The translations under genes were made by a program, and so were the position numbers. DNA of 64,000 bases from Sindora glabra. Lineage: Eukaryota; Streptophyta; Magnoliopsida; Fabales; Fabaceae. Of this stretch, positions 35,410 through 46,150 are shown in pieces; the first letter of the stretch is position 1, and every line of letters starts with the position of its first letter. The stretch spans positions 11,667,868-11,731,867 of the forward strand of contig CM035225.1 in NCBI GenBank assembly GCA_020226215.1. The letters are read 5' to 3'. The notes under the pieces are model-generated. The model was not told the DNA's origin, ran no database searches, and saw nothing but the letters and a program-made list of their open reading frames with translations.

Positions 35410-36509
35410 TCACTTAAAAGAGCCTTAAAGATTCAAAAGCCTTAGGAATAAGCTAAAAGAAAGTGAAAAACAAAGGGAGAACACCTTCCACATTAGATTT
35501 AACATTAAGGATAAGATATGTAATATTATCATTGATAGTGAAAATTGTGCTAATGTTGCAATATTAAAGGTAATATATGCAATGTTATTATTAATAGTAA
35601 AAGTTGTGCTAATATTGCTAGTATCTACTTGGTAGAGAATTTGAACTTGATATAAATTACAATGGTTGAATGATAGTGGTGAAATAGAGATGACAAAGCA
35701 AGTGTTGGTTTCCTTTACACATGGTAAATACCAAGATAAGGTGTTATGCAATGCTACTACTATGAATGTTTGTTATTTATTACTTGGGAGACCATAGCAA
35801 TTTAATAGAAAAGTTACTCATGATGGAGTTGTCAATACATATAGTTTTGAAATGAATGAAAGAAAAATAAAACTCAATCCTTTGACTTCAAAACAAATGT
35901 ATAAGAATTAATTAAGAATGTGAAATAAAAGAAAGGAAGAAGAAGAAAAGAAAATGAAAGAAGAAGAAAAGAAAAAGAGAGAAGAAAATGAGAATAGAGA
36001 GGAACAGAAGGTAGGAAATAGTGAGAGAAAAATCAACTTGAAAGGAAAATAAAGTAAGTTTGAAGAAAAAGGGAGAAAAGAAAAATCCTAAGTGATTTAA
36101 AAAAACAAATGGGATAAAGAATATTTTCTATATTTTTAGGCCAATTGTCTTATACAAGAAAGCCTATGAAAATGCTAACCATCTTAAAAATTTTCTTTTG
36201 CTAAGTGCTTCTACATCCATTTTGAAGGAATTCCAAGATGTGCTTCTAAGAGAATCACCAAGAGAGCTAACATTTATAAGAAAAAAAGTTCCTTAAGTAG
36301 AGTAAGGCAACAATATTTTAATGGGTGATATGTTATCTTAGAGATACATTCTCATCTCTATTTTGCAAGATAAATTATTAAATCTTCAACATAGTAGAGA
36401 TACTTTGCATACAAACATGTTTGATGATGAAAACATTAAAAATTTGTAATTATGGTTTTACTACCTTTCACTTGATTTTGCTACTCTTTTACTTATTGTT
36501 TGTGCTTCC

Positions 36510-37260
36510 TATGTTGATGCTTGTGAGAAAATAGTCATTGAAAATGTTTTTAAGCATGATAAACTTTTGTTTAGGAGAAATAACTTGTGTGTGCCTAAAA
36601 GTTTTCTAAAAGATTTGCTTGATAGAGAAGTTTATAGATATGATTTGATGAGAGATTTTGGGATTAAGGAAGCTCTTAATGATGTTCTTGATGAGTTGCA
36701 TAATCCTCATGTGTTTTCTAAGCATGGTTTAAAATAGGAATATTATCTAGCATGCTTGAGAAAAAATGATATATGGAAAAGTGTTGTCAAAACAAAACAT
36801 GTTTTGTATGAGTGATTGATGTTATTACTTACTTTGTTTAATGCACCAAGTATCTTTGTGAGCTTAATGAATCATGTTTTGTGCACTTTCAAGAATAAAC
36901 TTCTTATTGTTGCCTTTTTTTTTAATTTTCATAAGCTAAAATGATGGATTTTGTTGTTGCTTGAGAATGAAAGGATTGTAAAGTTTGCTTGCCACATATT
37001 GTTGATAATCTTGTGTACGATAAAATTATAGATGAGCATCTTCACTTTGTGACATGTATTTTGCAAGTTTTGGAAAATAAAAAATTGTGTGATAATTTTG
37101 AAGAATGCTCATTTTGCATAGAAAGAATTGATTTGTTAGGTTATATTGTGAGTGGCATAAACTTAAGAGTACATGAAGAGATAGTAAAGGCAATTAAAAA
37201 ATAGCCTTCACTTAGGTTTTTTTTGGTAAGATTAAAAGTGTTCATGGCTTGATTAGCTTT
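36510..37260 (+). pseudogene. Gypsy integrase fragment joined to reverse transcriptase core
   Basis: About 36510-36690 reads FKHDKLLFRRNNLCVPKSF, then a DREVYRYDLMRDFGIKEAL stretch. This resembles the 'HDGYLFR.N.LC.P....L..E.H.GGL.GHFG..KTL' integrase zinc-binding region. It runs straight into VLDELHNPHVFSKHG, then WKSVVKTKHVLYE and NAPSIFVSLMNHVL, the reverse transcriptase core. A tail follows: DEHLHFVTCILQVLENKKLC, then SFCIERIDLLGYIVS (36989-37204). In normal Ty3/gypsy order the integrase lies after RT and RNase H. The YVDD-equivalent stretch is destroyed. The junction falls at the similar words DVLHEH/MLDELH, which could have mediated recombination. Confidence 0.55.
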
Positions 37261-37681
37261 TGTTAAAAAAAAATCTTGTAAGGAATCATCCTCTATGTGT
37301 TTTCATTCACAAACTTGTTACAAGTGCTAAGTTTGTGTTTCTGTATTTGACCCTAGTATTGGGTTTTGGTTGCACATAAGAGAATAAATGTTCCAAGGGA
37401 GGTCAAAGCTACATCCAATAGGAGATGAGACATTCCAAGTGGTTGCTTACAAGTTTGGATCTTCTTGGTGAGTATAGTTTGAGTGCTACTCCTAATGTTT
37501 TTAACCTTTCTCCTTTTTGATGTAGGTCCTACAAATTCAAGGATAAATCTTGTCGAAGAAAGGAAACATAATGTGATCCTCGAGGGGCCACCTATAAAGA
37601 ACAAAACTAGGATCAAGAATACACATCAAGGAGCTAACTTAGAGCTTAAGAATGTTACTTTAAGCTAATTAATACATTTTA

Positions 37682-38267
37682 TGATGCTTTGGACTTTAGT
37701 TTGTATTGTTTTATGTATAAGGTCATTTTGGAGTATTTTAGGCTTTAGTTTAGAATGAATGTGTTGACCCATTTACTTTAAAACATTTACCATTTTACTT
37801 TGAATAATTTATTATGTCACTTTGAATCATTTAAAAGCCCTTTTATTAGTTTTAGGCTAATATGTTAATTTTGAGCCTATTTGGTGTCATTTGAGCCCAT
37901 TTTCAATGAAAGTTTTGGAAAGCTCTATAAGGAGGTCCGCTCCTTATACCAAATTAGCTTTTGGACATTTGAGAAATAGAATTAGTTGAGTGCCTTTCTT
38001 TGTGAGAGTAGGTTCTCTCTTAATTTCTGGAATGAACTTGTAATTTGTTAAAGAGATTCACCTTTTGTGGATTGATCTTTACTAAGCAAGAATTCATCCT
38101 TGTGGCATGTTTCTTCTTTATTGATAAAAGGATTTACATCCTTTGTAGCATATCCATCATTACTTACTGCTCCTATTCTTCCTTTTTCTAAAACTTGGCA
38201 TAAATAACCTTCTCCTTTTTGATTTGTTCAATTGAATTTTAGGACAATCCTATAAAAATTCTTATCA
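37682..38267 (+). mobile_element. Ty3/gypsy LTR 2 (start approximate)
   Basis: Partner of LTR 1 at a constant offset of 5538 bp. It ends ...TTCTTATCA at 38267 and is followed by another primer-binding-site-like sequence rather than by ordinary flanking DNA. Confidence 0.7.
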
Positions 38268-38269
38268 TT

Positions 38270-38281
38270 TGGTATTAATGC
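38270..38281 (+). promoter_or_regulatory. Primer-binding site after LTR 2
   Basis: TGGTATTAATGC, 9 of 12 matches to the tRNA-Met site, followed by TTCCAATTTCACAT, also found after LTR 1. It implies that a further element copy once continued downstream. Confidence 0.55.
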
Positions 38282-38896
38282 TTCCAATTTCACATCAAAT
38301 CCTATTAGTTCAACATGAAAAAAGTAAGTAAATAAGTAAATAAATAAGTAATATAGTAAAATGTAACTAAATAAATTTTAAGTAATTATATTATTTTGAA
38401 TATTTTAATTACATTAATATAATTTGACCTCAAATAAGTATGAATTAATTTATTTTAAAATCTATTGATATTAGCATGTCTTTTTACATTTTGTTACGTT
38501 TATAAGTTAATTTAACACTTAATTTTATCCAACATTTTCATTACAATAAACTAACTTATAACTTTCCATCACAGTTACCAGCTATAGTAAAATAATAACT
38601 GATAACATAACGGTGATCAGTGAGCCAAACAGACTTCTAATACATAGTTAAATGAAAAAACGGATGAGTCCAATCTCATCTTTATGCATAGTCACTGGTT
38701 CCCACTTAAAATTCTTGATGGATTATAAATATGCAAGCAAAATGTCAAATTCTGAAGTAACAAAAACAGAAAGAAGAAAAACTTTGTCGTAATGAAGAAA
38801 TTTTTATGGGTGTTATCGCTAAAATGAAGGCTAATTAAGATAAGACTTTGAATTACTTGTTGGATGGTTCAAAGACATTCATCATTCAACTTTTAA
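38282..38896. other. AT-rich interval, no gene
   Basis: About 30 bp of gypsy leader, then AAGTAAATAAGTAAATA-type repeats. CAGTTACCAGCTATAG...GAGCCAAACAGAC near 38570-38640 has the wording of a hAT-like MITE end, but no partner end was found. Confidence 0.3.
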
Positions 38897-39127
38897 AGTC
38901 TTGGTTATGCCTTTCCAAGTCTTGCAGCCCAATTGTTGTAGCTTTCCATGTCTTAGTGAAGACTTTCAAACTTCTTTTTCCATATACCCTACTTCGGACA
39001 AAAAATTCCAGTCCATGTCGGTTGCATATTTTTCATGCCATTTCCCTTTGTTTTTCCATTGAAATTCTAATAGAATAAGTTTCGAGGAAGCCATTGTTTC
39101 CGTTCATGTCGACAGGAAGATGACGTC
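38897..39127 (-). pseudogene. RLP N-terminal exon fragment, copy B
   Basis: It aligns with 59211-59455 almost throughout. Shared are the CTTTCCAAGTCTTGCAGC phrase, CTTTCCATGT/CTTTCCACGT, CTTCTTTTTCCATAT, AAATTCCA(G/T)TCCAT, GCATATTTTTCA-type words, GAAATTCTAAT..AAT, and GGAAGCCATTGTTTCCGTTC. On the minus strand a Cys-rich start and hydrophilic stretch precede where LRR exons should begin, but none follows at lower coordinates because the gypsy element lies there. Interpretation as an RLP N-terminal exon depends on the 59-kb copy. Confidence 0.5.
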
Positions 39128-41280
39128 ACTGGAATATTTAGAATTCGTAAACAGTTTGTGGTATCCTCCCCTCCTTAGTTTGTAGGTTCTTAAGAAATTG
39201 ATATAATGTAATACACCCGTTCCTAAGAGATTTTGTAATTTTATGATTGACTGTATTTTTTACACTAAAATTTATATTTTTATTTGACTTAATTGTTTAA
39301 AATTTTGAAAAAAAAAAAGATAATTCAATAAAAAAAATTCAACCCCTAAACTTGAGCTTCGTGTTGAATTACTAGCGTTATAATAAAGAGCTCCTTTGAG
39401 AAATTCACCACACATTTATAGACATTGAAAAGGCCACCAGTACTCTTCAAGTTTTGCAGTTCTAAAGGTTCCATTCACGTCACAAAGATCTTGAAGTGAA
39501 AAATGTTGGTAGGCATTGAGCATGGAAATTAAATCGTCCAAATTTATTCTTAAATGCAGTCTTTTTTTTTTTTTTTGAGTACGAGCATCCTTTTGCTTTG
39601 TATATGCAAAACCTATGACTATTAACTTCGCCATCACTTTGTGAGAAAAAGGTTAATTACATTAGATATACTTCATTAATTCTAGAAATCCAGAATATCA
39701 TTCAAGTGTATCATATATTTCTTCTGCAATACTCATACAAAAAAGGTTCAATAGAATGATATCATAGTTCTATTTGACGTAAGTAGTAGCTGATATCTCT
39801 ATAAATTAGCCAATTGTATTAAAACTATTTAAAATAATTAGCAGTTGAACTAATTGAAAAATATAGAATAATATAAAAAAGACATGTTAATATAGTTAGA
39901 TATATGAATTAGATTAACCCACATTTTTTTAGGCCAAGTTGTGTTAATGCATTTAAAATATTCAAAAATAAGAATATACTTATCTAAAATGTAATTAATT
40001 ATATTTATGACATTACATATTTAGAAAAATTGATTAATTTTATTTATTTATTATTTGAAATAATAAAATAATAATGTAAATTTTAATTTATTTTATTTTA
40101 TGATAATACATATTTATTTACTTTTTTATTTATATTGAATTAATGAGAATATCTAAATATATCAAATATTTATTTATATAATTAGAATATAAGTTGTCAT
40201 TAATTAAAGTAGGATAAATTTAGAGAAAAACTTGAAAATCTATTAAGTTTTACCTTAGGAAACTTATCAAATAAGAGCTTATTTTCTCAAATAAACTAGT
40301 ACACCAAACACCTCTAGTAGCTATTTTATATCCCATTAATAACTTATTTGTTGTACTAAGGCTTTGTTTTATGTGAAAAATAAATTAGCTTATAACTTAG
40401 TATCTTGATCAAAAAGGTATAAACTAGCCTTTAAAGATATTTTGTACACTAACTTATAAGAAAAAATAAACATTAATTTAATAAATTATCTAAAATAATT
40501 TATAACTTATAAGTCAATAACTTTCAATTTATTTAAATTTATCCTTTTTCTTTTTATTAATTTAGAACTCACATCCTTAATAAATAAATATATTTCTAAT
40601 TTAGAAAATAAATAAAAATTAAGAAACTAACTAAGTAAATAAATAAGTATATTATATATTAAATTTAGTATAAATAATTAAAAAATAAGCAAGTAAATAT
40701 ATAGATATGTATATGATGCTATAAATTATAATTTAATTAAATTTTAGATAATTATATCCTTATCCTACAACCTAGGTAAATAAAAATAAATAAGTGAATA
40801 AGTAAATGTAAGATGTCATAAATTGTAATTAATTCAAATTCAGTTGATTATATCCTTATTTTAAACAATAAGTACATAAAAATATGAACATAAATAAATA
40901 GGTAATGTGATAAAAATATAATTATTTATATTTTAAGTTATTATATTTTTTTATAAATAATAATTAAATAAAAATTGGGTAAGTAAATAAATATGTAAGA
41001 TCCTAAAATATAATTAACTAAATTTTAAGAAAATTTATTTTTATTTTAAATATTTTCATTATATTAATATAATATAATTTTTAAATAAATATAAATTAAT
41101 TTAATTTATTTATCTATGTATATTAATATTTTTTTATGTCATTTTACATTTTCAACAAATTCAATAACTAAGTTTTGAAACACTTCTTACACAATTAGCA
41201 AGCTTATTATTCATTAATTACTAGTTAACTTATCAGTTATTAACTAACTTATTAATAGAACCTATATACACTATATCCTC
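39128..41280. other. Long AT-rich repeat-like stretch, no gene
   Basis: Mostly low-complexity AT with recurring AAATAAATAAGTAAATA words (40590-41000), suggesting decayed copies of one AT-rich repeat at about 90-110-bp spacing. The 73-codon minus frame at 39416-39637 has no clear LRR pattern. Confidence 0.35.
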
Positions 41281-41284
41281 TAAA

Positions 41285-41660
41285 TTGAAGTTCTTTGGAA
41301 TGGTTCCATTCAAATGGTTATCCAACAAATTCAATGCACGAAAAGCATGTAGACCTCGTATGTGCTTTGAAATCTCCCCGGTGAATGAGTCGATTAATTG
41401 CCTGATAAACGTATTCCTGACATATAATAAGGAACATTACTTTTATACGACCATGGTACATCTTTCCTTGTACATTCCACTTCTTATTGAGAATAAGAAG
41501 GATCTTCGTTTTGGAGGCCTACATCAAAGGAAATTATATTTGATATATAGAATGAAGTATTTTCTAGCAAGGAAGCTCCTATACGCTAATCTCATTTTGA
41601 CTGCCACTGCCACTGACTTTGAAATCGACTGGTCCCTTCCCAAAGGAAATATATGCTAAT
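41285..41660 (-). pseudogene. RLP C-terminal LRR fragment
   Basis: The minus strand reads VPWSYKSNVPYYMSGIRLSG, then a frame change, then SFTGEISKHIRGLHAFRALN, LLDNHLNGTIP and KNFNLE. This is the MSGIDLS.N.L.GEIP..I..L..L.ALNLS.N.L.G.IP region that precedes the transmembrane segment in plant receptor-like proteins. It is the same region as 43.8-43.9 kb of the larger RLP pseudogene, so this is an extra partial copy. Sequence to 41650 is upstream linker with stops. The transmembrane segment is not found at lower coordinates. Confidence 0.65.
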
Positions 41661-41743
41661 CTCTATTTAAACTTTTAAATTCGGAGGGACAAAGTTTAAC
41701 TATTCTAAATTTAAAAGGACTTTTTATTTTTTCTTATATTTTA

Positions 41744-41746
<3 letters not shown>

Positions 41747-41825
<79 letters not shown>
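41747..41825. repeat. (TA)n microsatellite
   Basis: About 39 uninterrupted TA units, the longest in the window, just upstream of the RLP C-terminal fragment on the minus strand. Confidence 0.9.
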
Positions 41826-41827
<2 letters not shown>

Positions 41828-42065
41828 TTATAATTTTTATAAAAAGTGATTCATTAAAAAAAGTTAAATTTTTATAAAATATTCTATGAGTCAACTTTTA
41901 TCCAGCACATTATAATATTTTTTCACTATTTGTTACACATAATATTTACAAATTATATTAGTTTTTATATATAAATTTATACCTTTTTACCGTATATAAT
42001 ATCAAAATCTTTGCATTCCGTTCCATCAATTATAAATTCACGTTGAGACTAAAAAACAAGTACAA

Positions 42066-42071
42066 GCTTGG

Positions 42072-42117
<46 letters not shown>

Positions 42118-42125
42118 GACCAAGC
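42066..42125. repeat. (ATT)n microsatellite between exact 10-bp inverted repeats
   Basis: GCTTGGTCAT (42066-42075) and ATGACCAAGC (42116-42125) are perfect reverse complements enclosing about 14 ATT units. The whole can form a hairpin. Confidence 0.85.
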
Positions 42126-43384
42126 AGTTAGATTATTGTGTAAATTCAATATTTATTTTTTATGTAACAGTCTAACCAATCTAGAATTCCTTTTTAACTC
42201 CTAGAGGTCGTTTGGTTTGTAAATGTAAAATGAGAATTGCAACTTTTAGAGAAGTAAGCAATTCTTGAGTCATTTGATTGCTACTAACTATCAAAATAGA
42301 AGAAGTAGAACTTCCACTATTTCTCATAAATCATGAAAAATTACTTATTAATACTCCTTTCAATAAGAACTTTTTATATTTTTTTATAGATAGAAATAAA
42401 AAATATCACTATTTAATTTAACTAATAATCACTTTATCATTTCATCATCACCAATCAAAAATTAGAATAAATATAATTTATTAAATGCAAAATATAAATA
42501 TACTTATTTGAATATAACTATTAATTATATAACATATAATTATTTTATTAACTATATAATAAATGCAATGAATATTATATACATTATATAAAATAAATAT
42601 TAAATATTGTACCATAAATACAAATTGTAAACATAATCATAAATATTGCTATAATAGAAATCTAATTCTAAATATAATTATATTTGTTATATATATATAT
42701 ATATTATAATATATTATTCCTTATTCTAATATTTGATTATAAAAATAAACAATTTTGTATTTTGTATTCATTTTATAACAATTTGATAGAATTAATTATT
42801 TTTTGTAATATAGTGGAAAGAAAGAATAGGAATATAGTCTGGAAAAAGATAATTAGAAGTAATTAAAATATATCGATATTTATTATTTTTTTAAACTATA
42901 ATATTGAAGAATATATTAATTATTTTAATAATAATTGCTGAAATTTTAAAGTTAAAGAAAGAAAAACATAAAATGTCAATTCCTAAGAAGTGTTAAATCC
43001 TTTGGACAATCAAACAACTATGAGTAGTTGCTCGAAAGTTTATAAAGGAATTTTTTTTTTCACTATAAAGTCTCATAAGGGAAATTATTTCATATTAGGT
43101 TTAGCTACAACTTTGCCTACTTGACTGGAGGTTCGTGAAGGAATTGATTCCTCTTACGAAGTCTCGATAGACACATGTAATGTTAATATACCAAATTGGG
43201 TGGTCGAACTACCGGCCCGAGCACATATCATTTATGGATAACTCGAAGTTTGATATGAAGAACCTATCACTTGTCCATCAGAGCATGTTTGGCTTAATAG
43301 GGACCACTTACAAATACATGACGGTCTCATTCAACTTATTTTACACATGCTGGAGTTCTAATAGAATGCACCATCTAAGAAACG

Positions 43385-45230
43385 ACCAAAATATTTACAG
43401 AGGCAATTTTCAATAAAACAAAACCGCCTCCTTCGCCGACAAAGATTGATTCAAAGGATTGTAGCAAACACAGAGAGTATCGTCACATATGATGCACAAA
43501 GACACCAACAAAAGGCAATAAAATCAATGAGAGTTCTCTTCTCTTTCATCACTGAATTGTGTAGACGACCCTGGTTGTAAGTGTTACGGTGCCTTTATTA
43601 CTCTTATTCACCAAAAGATATGGGTTTTCTCTGTAGCTTTTTTCATAGAAGCTTCCGGATTGTCCTTGATTGGGCGCTCGACCTGACAAATTATTGTAGG
43701 ATACATTGAAGAATGATAAATAGTTTAGTTCTTGTAACTGGATGGGATTGTACCACTCAAATAATTGTAAGAAAGGTCTAAACTCTCTATATCCTTCAAG
43801 TTATGATAGTTTCCGGGAAAGGACCCACTGGATTGTGTGACAAGTTTAGTGAATGAAGAACATGTAAGTCTTCAATTTGCTTTGGAATCTCTCCTGGTAG
43901 TTAATTGCATGTCAAATCTATTCCACTCATTTTACATAGAATTTCTCCTTTATATGATAGGGATAAACCTTTTGTTGTGAATATCTCTTTAACAGTAAAA
44001 ATATGATGAGTTGATCACTTGTAAAATGTGTCCATATCAAAATGAAGATATTGGTAATAGATGGATTCATCAGCTGCCATTTCCAAAAAAATTTGACCTC
44101 ACCATAGAAGTCAATATCTTCCTTCCCAAAGGACATATTGTTGAAGCACAAGGGTATCGAGCCATTAAAGTAATTCCATGACAGGTCCAGGAAAACAAGG
44201 CGTTGTAGCTGACATATTTGGTTGGGAAGATTACCCTCCAATTGATTACGACCCAACAAAAGAATTAGAAGACCTCACTGCTCAATTCTCCTTGGAATAC
44301 TTCCATAAATTCTATTGTCCCTCAAATCAAGAAGCACAAATTTTGGGTGTAATAGTAATTCTACTGCTATTGTGCTAATAGTGTTTTTTCCGTGCAAGTG
44401 GATGAAACGTAAAAATGACAAGCTCAATCAAGAGGGTATTAGACCTGAGAGTTTGTTATGAGAGAAGTTTATCAAAGTAGGGTCTCCAACTTGGTACAAA
44501 TCATTTGGTATGACACCATGGAAGTTATTGGACATGCCATGGTTTTAAATTGCGGTTGCGGTCGCGGTTGCGATATCGCGTGATGTGAAAAAATGCGGTT
44601 GTCGTAGAGCGCAATTGCGAAGAAATGCGAACGTGGTGTGATCCGCAACTGCAATATTGTGGGCGATATTGTGGTTGCGGACCGTTTTTTAAAACCTTGG
44701 ACGATGCACTTAAAATGCTACGTTGCAATTTTCCAAGCCAATTCGGAAGCTTGTCTGATAATTTATTGTTAGAAATAATCAATATAATCAAATTAACCAT
44801 AGTTAGTACTTTGTAGTCCATCTCCAAGCACTTGTTTCGGCACTTCGCCAGAAAAATTATTGGAGGCCAAATTCAAAACCATCAAGTTTGGCATCTCTCC
44901 AATTGAGGACGGAATGCTACCATCAAATTCATTGTTCAAAACATTCAGATATTTCAAATGTGGAGGCAGAGATGCTATGTTTTTAGGGAGCTCACCCCGG
45001 ACCTTGTTTGAAATTTTCAATATTTGGAGTTGGTTTAGATTCGATGGCAGTTGAAACTGTCCGGTAAGAGAGTTATCATTTAAAAGCACCCCATGAAGTT
45101 TTGAGTTGTTCACTAGCAACCAATTGGGAAATGCATGCATAGGCTGTTGTCTAAGATATCGATGTGTCTCAAGCGGTGTTAGAAGGAATAGTCCTTCCAA
45201 GTGAGTTCAATCCACTGTTGGGCATTTTGA
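43385..45230 (-). pseudogene. Receptor-like protein (LRR-RLP), 3' half
   Basis: On the minus strand, from high to low coordinate: FPNWLLVNNSKLHGVLLNDN, LTGQFQLPSNLNQLQILKIS, LPPHLKYLNVLNNEFDGSIP, SSIGEMPNLMVLNLASNNFS, and ISNNKLSDKLPNWLGKL. The MITE at 44538-44699 interrupts next. Then NNFHGVIPNDLYQVGDPTLI, NQLEGNLPNQICQLQRLVFL, an island-like segment, MSGIDLTCN, and LHSLNLSHN..GPFPETI. IESLDLSYNYLSGTIPS and FNVSYNNLSGRAP follow, then an acidic stretch, a hydrophobic segment TLIDFIAFCWCLCASYVTIL, and RRRRFCFIENC. This is the full C-terminal layout of a plant RLP: LRRs, island, last LRRs, transmembrane helix, short basic cytosolic tail without kinase. Such proteins act at the plasma membrane as pattern receptors or developmental co-receptors. 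Several stops and frameshifts. The N-terminal half lies beyond CACTA-2 at 57-59.5 kb. Confidence 0.85.
44538..44699 (+). mobile_element. GC-rich hAT-type MITE, copy 3 (162 bp)
   Basis: Ends are CATGGTTTTAAA and, reverse-complemented, CAAGGTTTTAAA. Flanking sequences GACATGC (44531-44537) and GACGATGC (44700-44707) fit an 8-bp duplication with one base lost. It aligns with copy 2 in reverse orientation and with copy 1 in the same orientation. It lies inside an LRR exon of the RLP pseudogene, between codons for LPNWLGKL and NNFHGVIP. Confidence 0.85.
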
Positions 45231-45484
45231 GATATCGATGTATCTCTTGAGTATTTGAGAGGAATGAAGTTATTTTGGTTGGAAAGATTTTGTTGATGGA
45301 TATCAGGGGATGAAGTTAGATGTTTTGGTCTTGCTTATTTATATTGGAGAAAAAGTAAGCCGTTGGGAGGTGGACCAACGACAAAGAGTTTGGGTAGTAT
45401 TTTAAAAATCTCAAATTTCAACTTCCTTATTGCCAAAATAACAAAAGAAAAAGAGTATTTCTACATCTAACCATTCACTATATT

Positions 45485-45668
45485 CATCCTTCCATATTTG
45501 TAACTGAATCCATATGTAAAACCACCATGAAATTCCCTGTTTTATTAAAGAAGGAATTGCAAAACTTATTCCCAAAAGTGAATACAAGTTCATCATTTTA
45601 TCAACAAGAATGAGGAATTTATGTTCATCCTTCCGTATTTGTAACTGAATCCATCTGTAAACCACCGT
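45485..45668. repeat. 141-bp tandem duplication, second unit split by CACTA-2
   Basis: Unit A is 45485-45625. Unit B starts at 45626, runs 43 bp to 45668, then continues after CACTA-2 at 56801-56903. The two units match closely: CATCCTTCC.TATTTGTAAC at the start and TTTTATTAAAGAAGGAA.TG in the second part. This shows that 45668 and 56801 were once adjacent. Confidence 0.9.
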
Positions 45669-46150
45669 CACTACAACATTTTTTATATATAACAACAAAA
45701 AAAATTGTTACATAAAATTCAAAAAGTATTACCTAAAGAATAGGCAATATTTTTTGAGTGTTGTTTTCTTGAGCATTGTCTATTCTTTTAGGTAATAGTT
45801 TTTAACTGTTGGCTATACCATTTCCTATGATGAAGTATAGGGTTTAGGGTTTAAGTAATGGTTTTATTTCAATGATGAAGTATAGGCAACGATTTTCCCT
45901 TTCTTGTTTAACAATGAATTTTACCTTTTTAGAGTATATGCAACAATTTTATTTCAATTTAACAATGGTTTTTCACCATTGCCTATTCCTTACTATAAGC
46001 AATAATTTTATTTCATATTCAACAATAATTTTTTTACCGTTGCCTATGACAAATAGGCAACATTTTTATCTTTAATGACACATTTTGACTATTGTCTTTT
46101 TGTATTTAGGCAACCATTTCAATCTTGTTACCTTTGAACATTAGTGTATT
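45669..46150. repeat. CACTA-2 left subterminal repeats
   Basis: Repeated short words TAGGCAA(T/C), TTGCCTAT and AACAAT(T/G).TT in both orientations between 45740 and 46130. The equivalent array at the other end spans about 56520-56790. Confidence 0.75.

Larger units (their letters stand above)
32730..37681 (+). mobile_element. Ty3/gypsy internal region, degenerate
   Basis: Ordered relics on the plus strand: leader and gag with many stops (33.0-35.3 kb, interrupted by the MITE at 33379), a zinc knuckle CFKCLEHGYHVIYC at 35368-35409, and protease sequence at about 35520-35880. That sequence includes IIIDSENCANVA at the active-site position, then LQWLNDSGE, LCNATTM, LLGRP and THDGV. Then come the pre-RT linker EFQDVLL (about 36225), an integrase zinc-binding-like segment (about 36510-36690), and reverse transcriptase pieces (36690-37210). 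The protease active-site segment is itself tandemly duplicated (about 60 bp). Reading frames are broken throughout. The element is of the Ty3/gypsy type that uses a tRNA-Met primer. Confidence 0.75.
41661..43384. other. AT-rich interval with microsatellites
   Basis: (TA)n at about 41747-41825 and (ATT)n at 42073-42117. The rest is AT-rich and without support for a gene. A plus-strand frame at 43180-43416 has no recognisable motif and partly overlaps the RLP 3' untranslated side. Confidence 0.4.

Noticed and set aside
39416..39637. 73-codon minus-strand frame with LCDVNGTFRTAKLEE, considered as an LRR
   Set aside because: It lacks the LxxLxLxxN spacing and contains a low-complexity lysine run; not enough to call an RLP piece.
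41285..41659. 124-codon plus-strand frame
   Set aside because: Antisense to a clear RLP C-terminal fragment on the minus strand.
44178..44378. 66-codon plus-strand frame
   Set aside because: Antisense to LRR-coding sequence of the RLP pseudogene.
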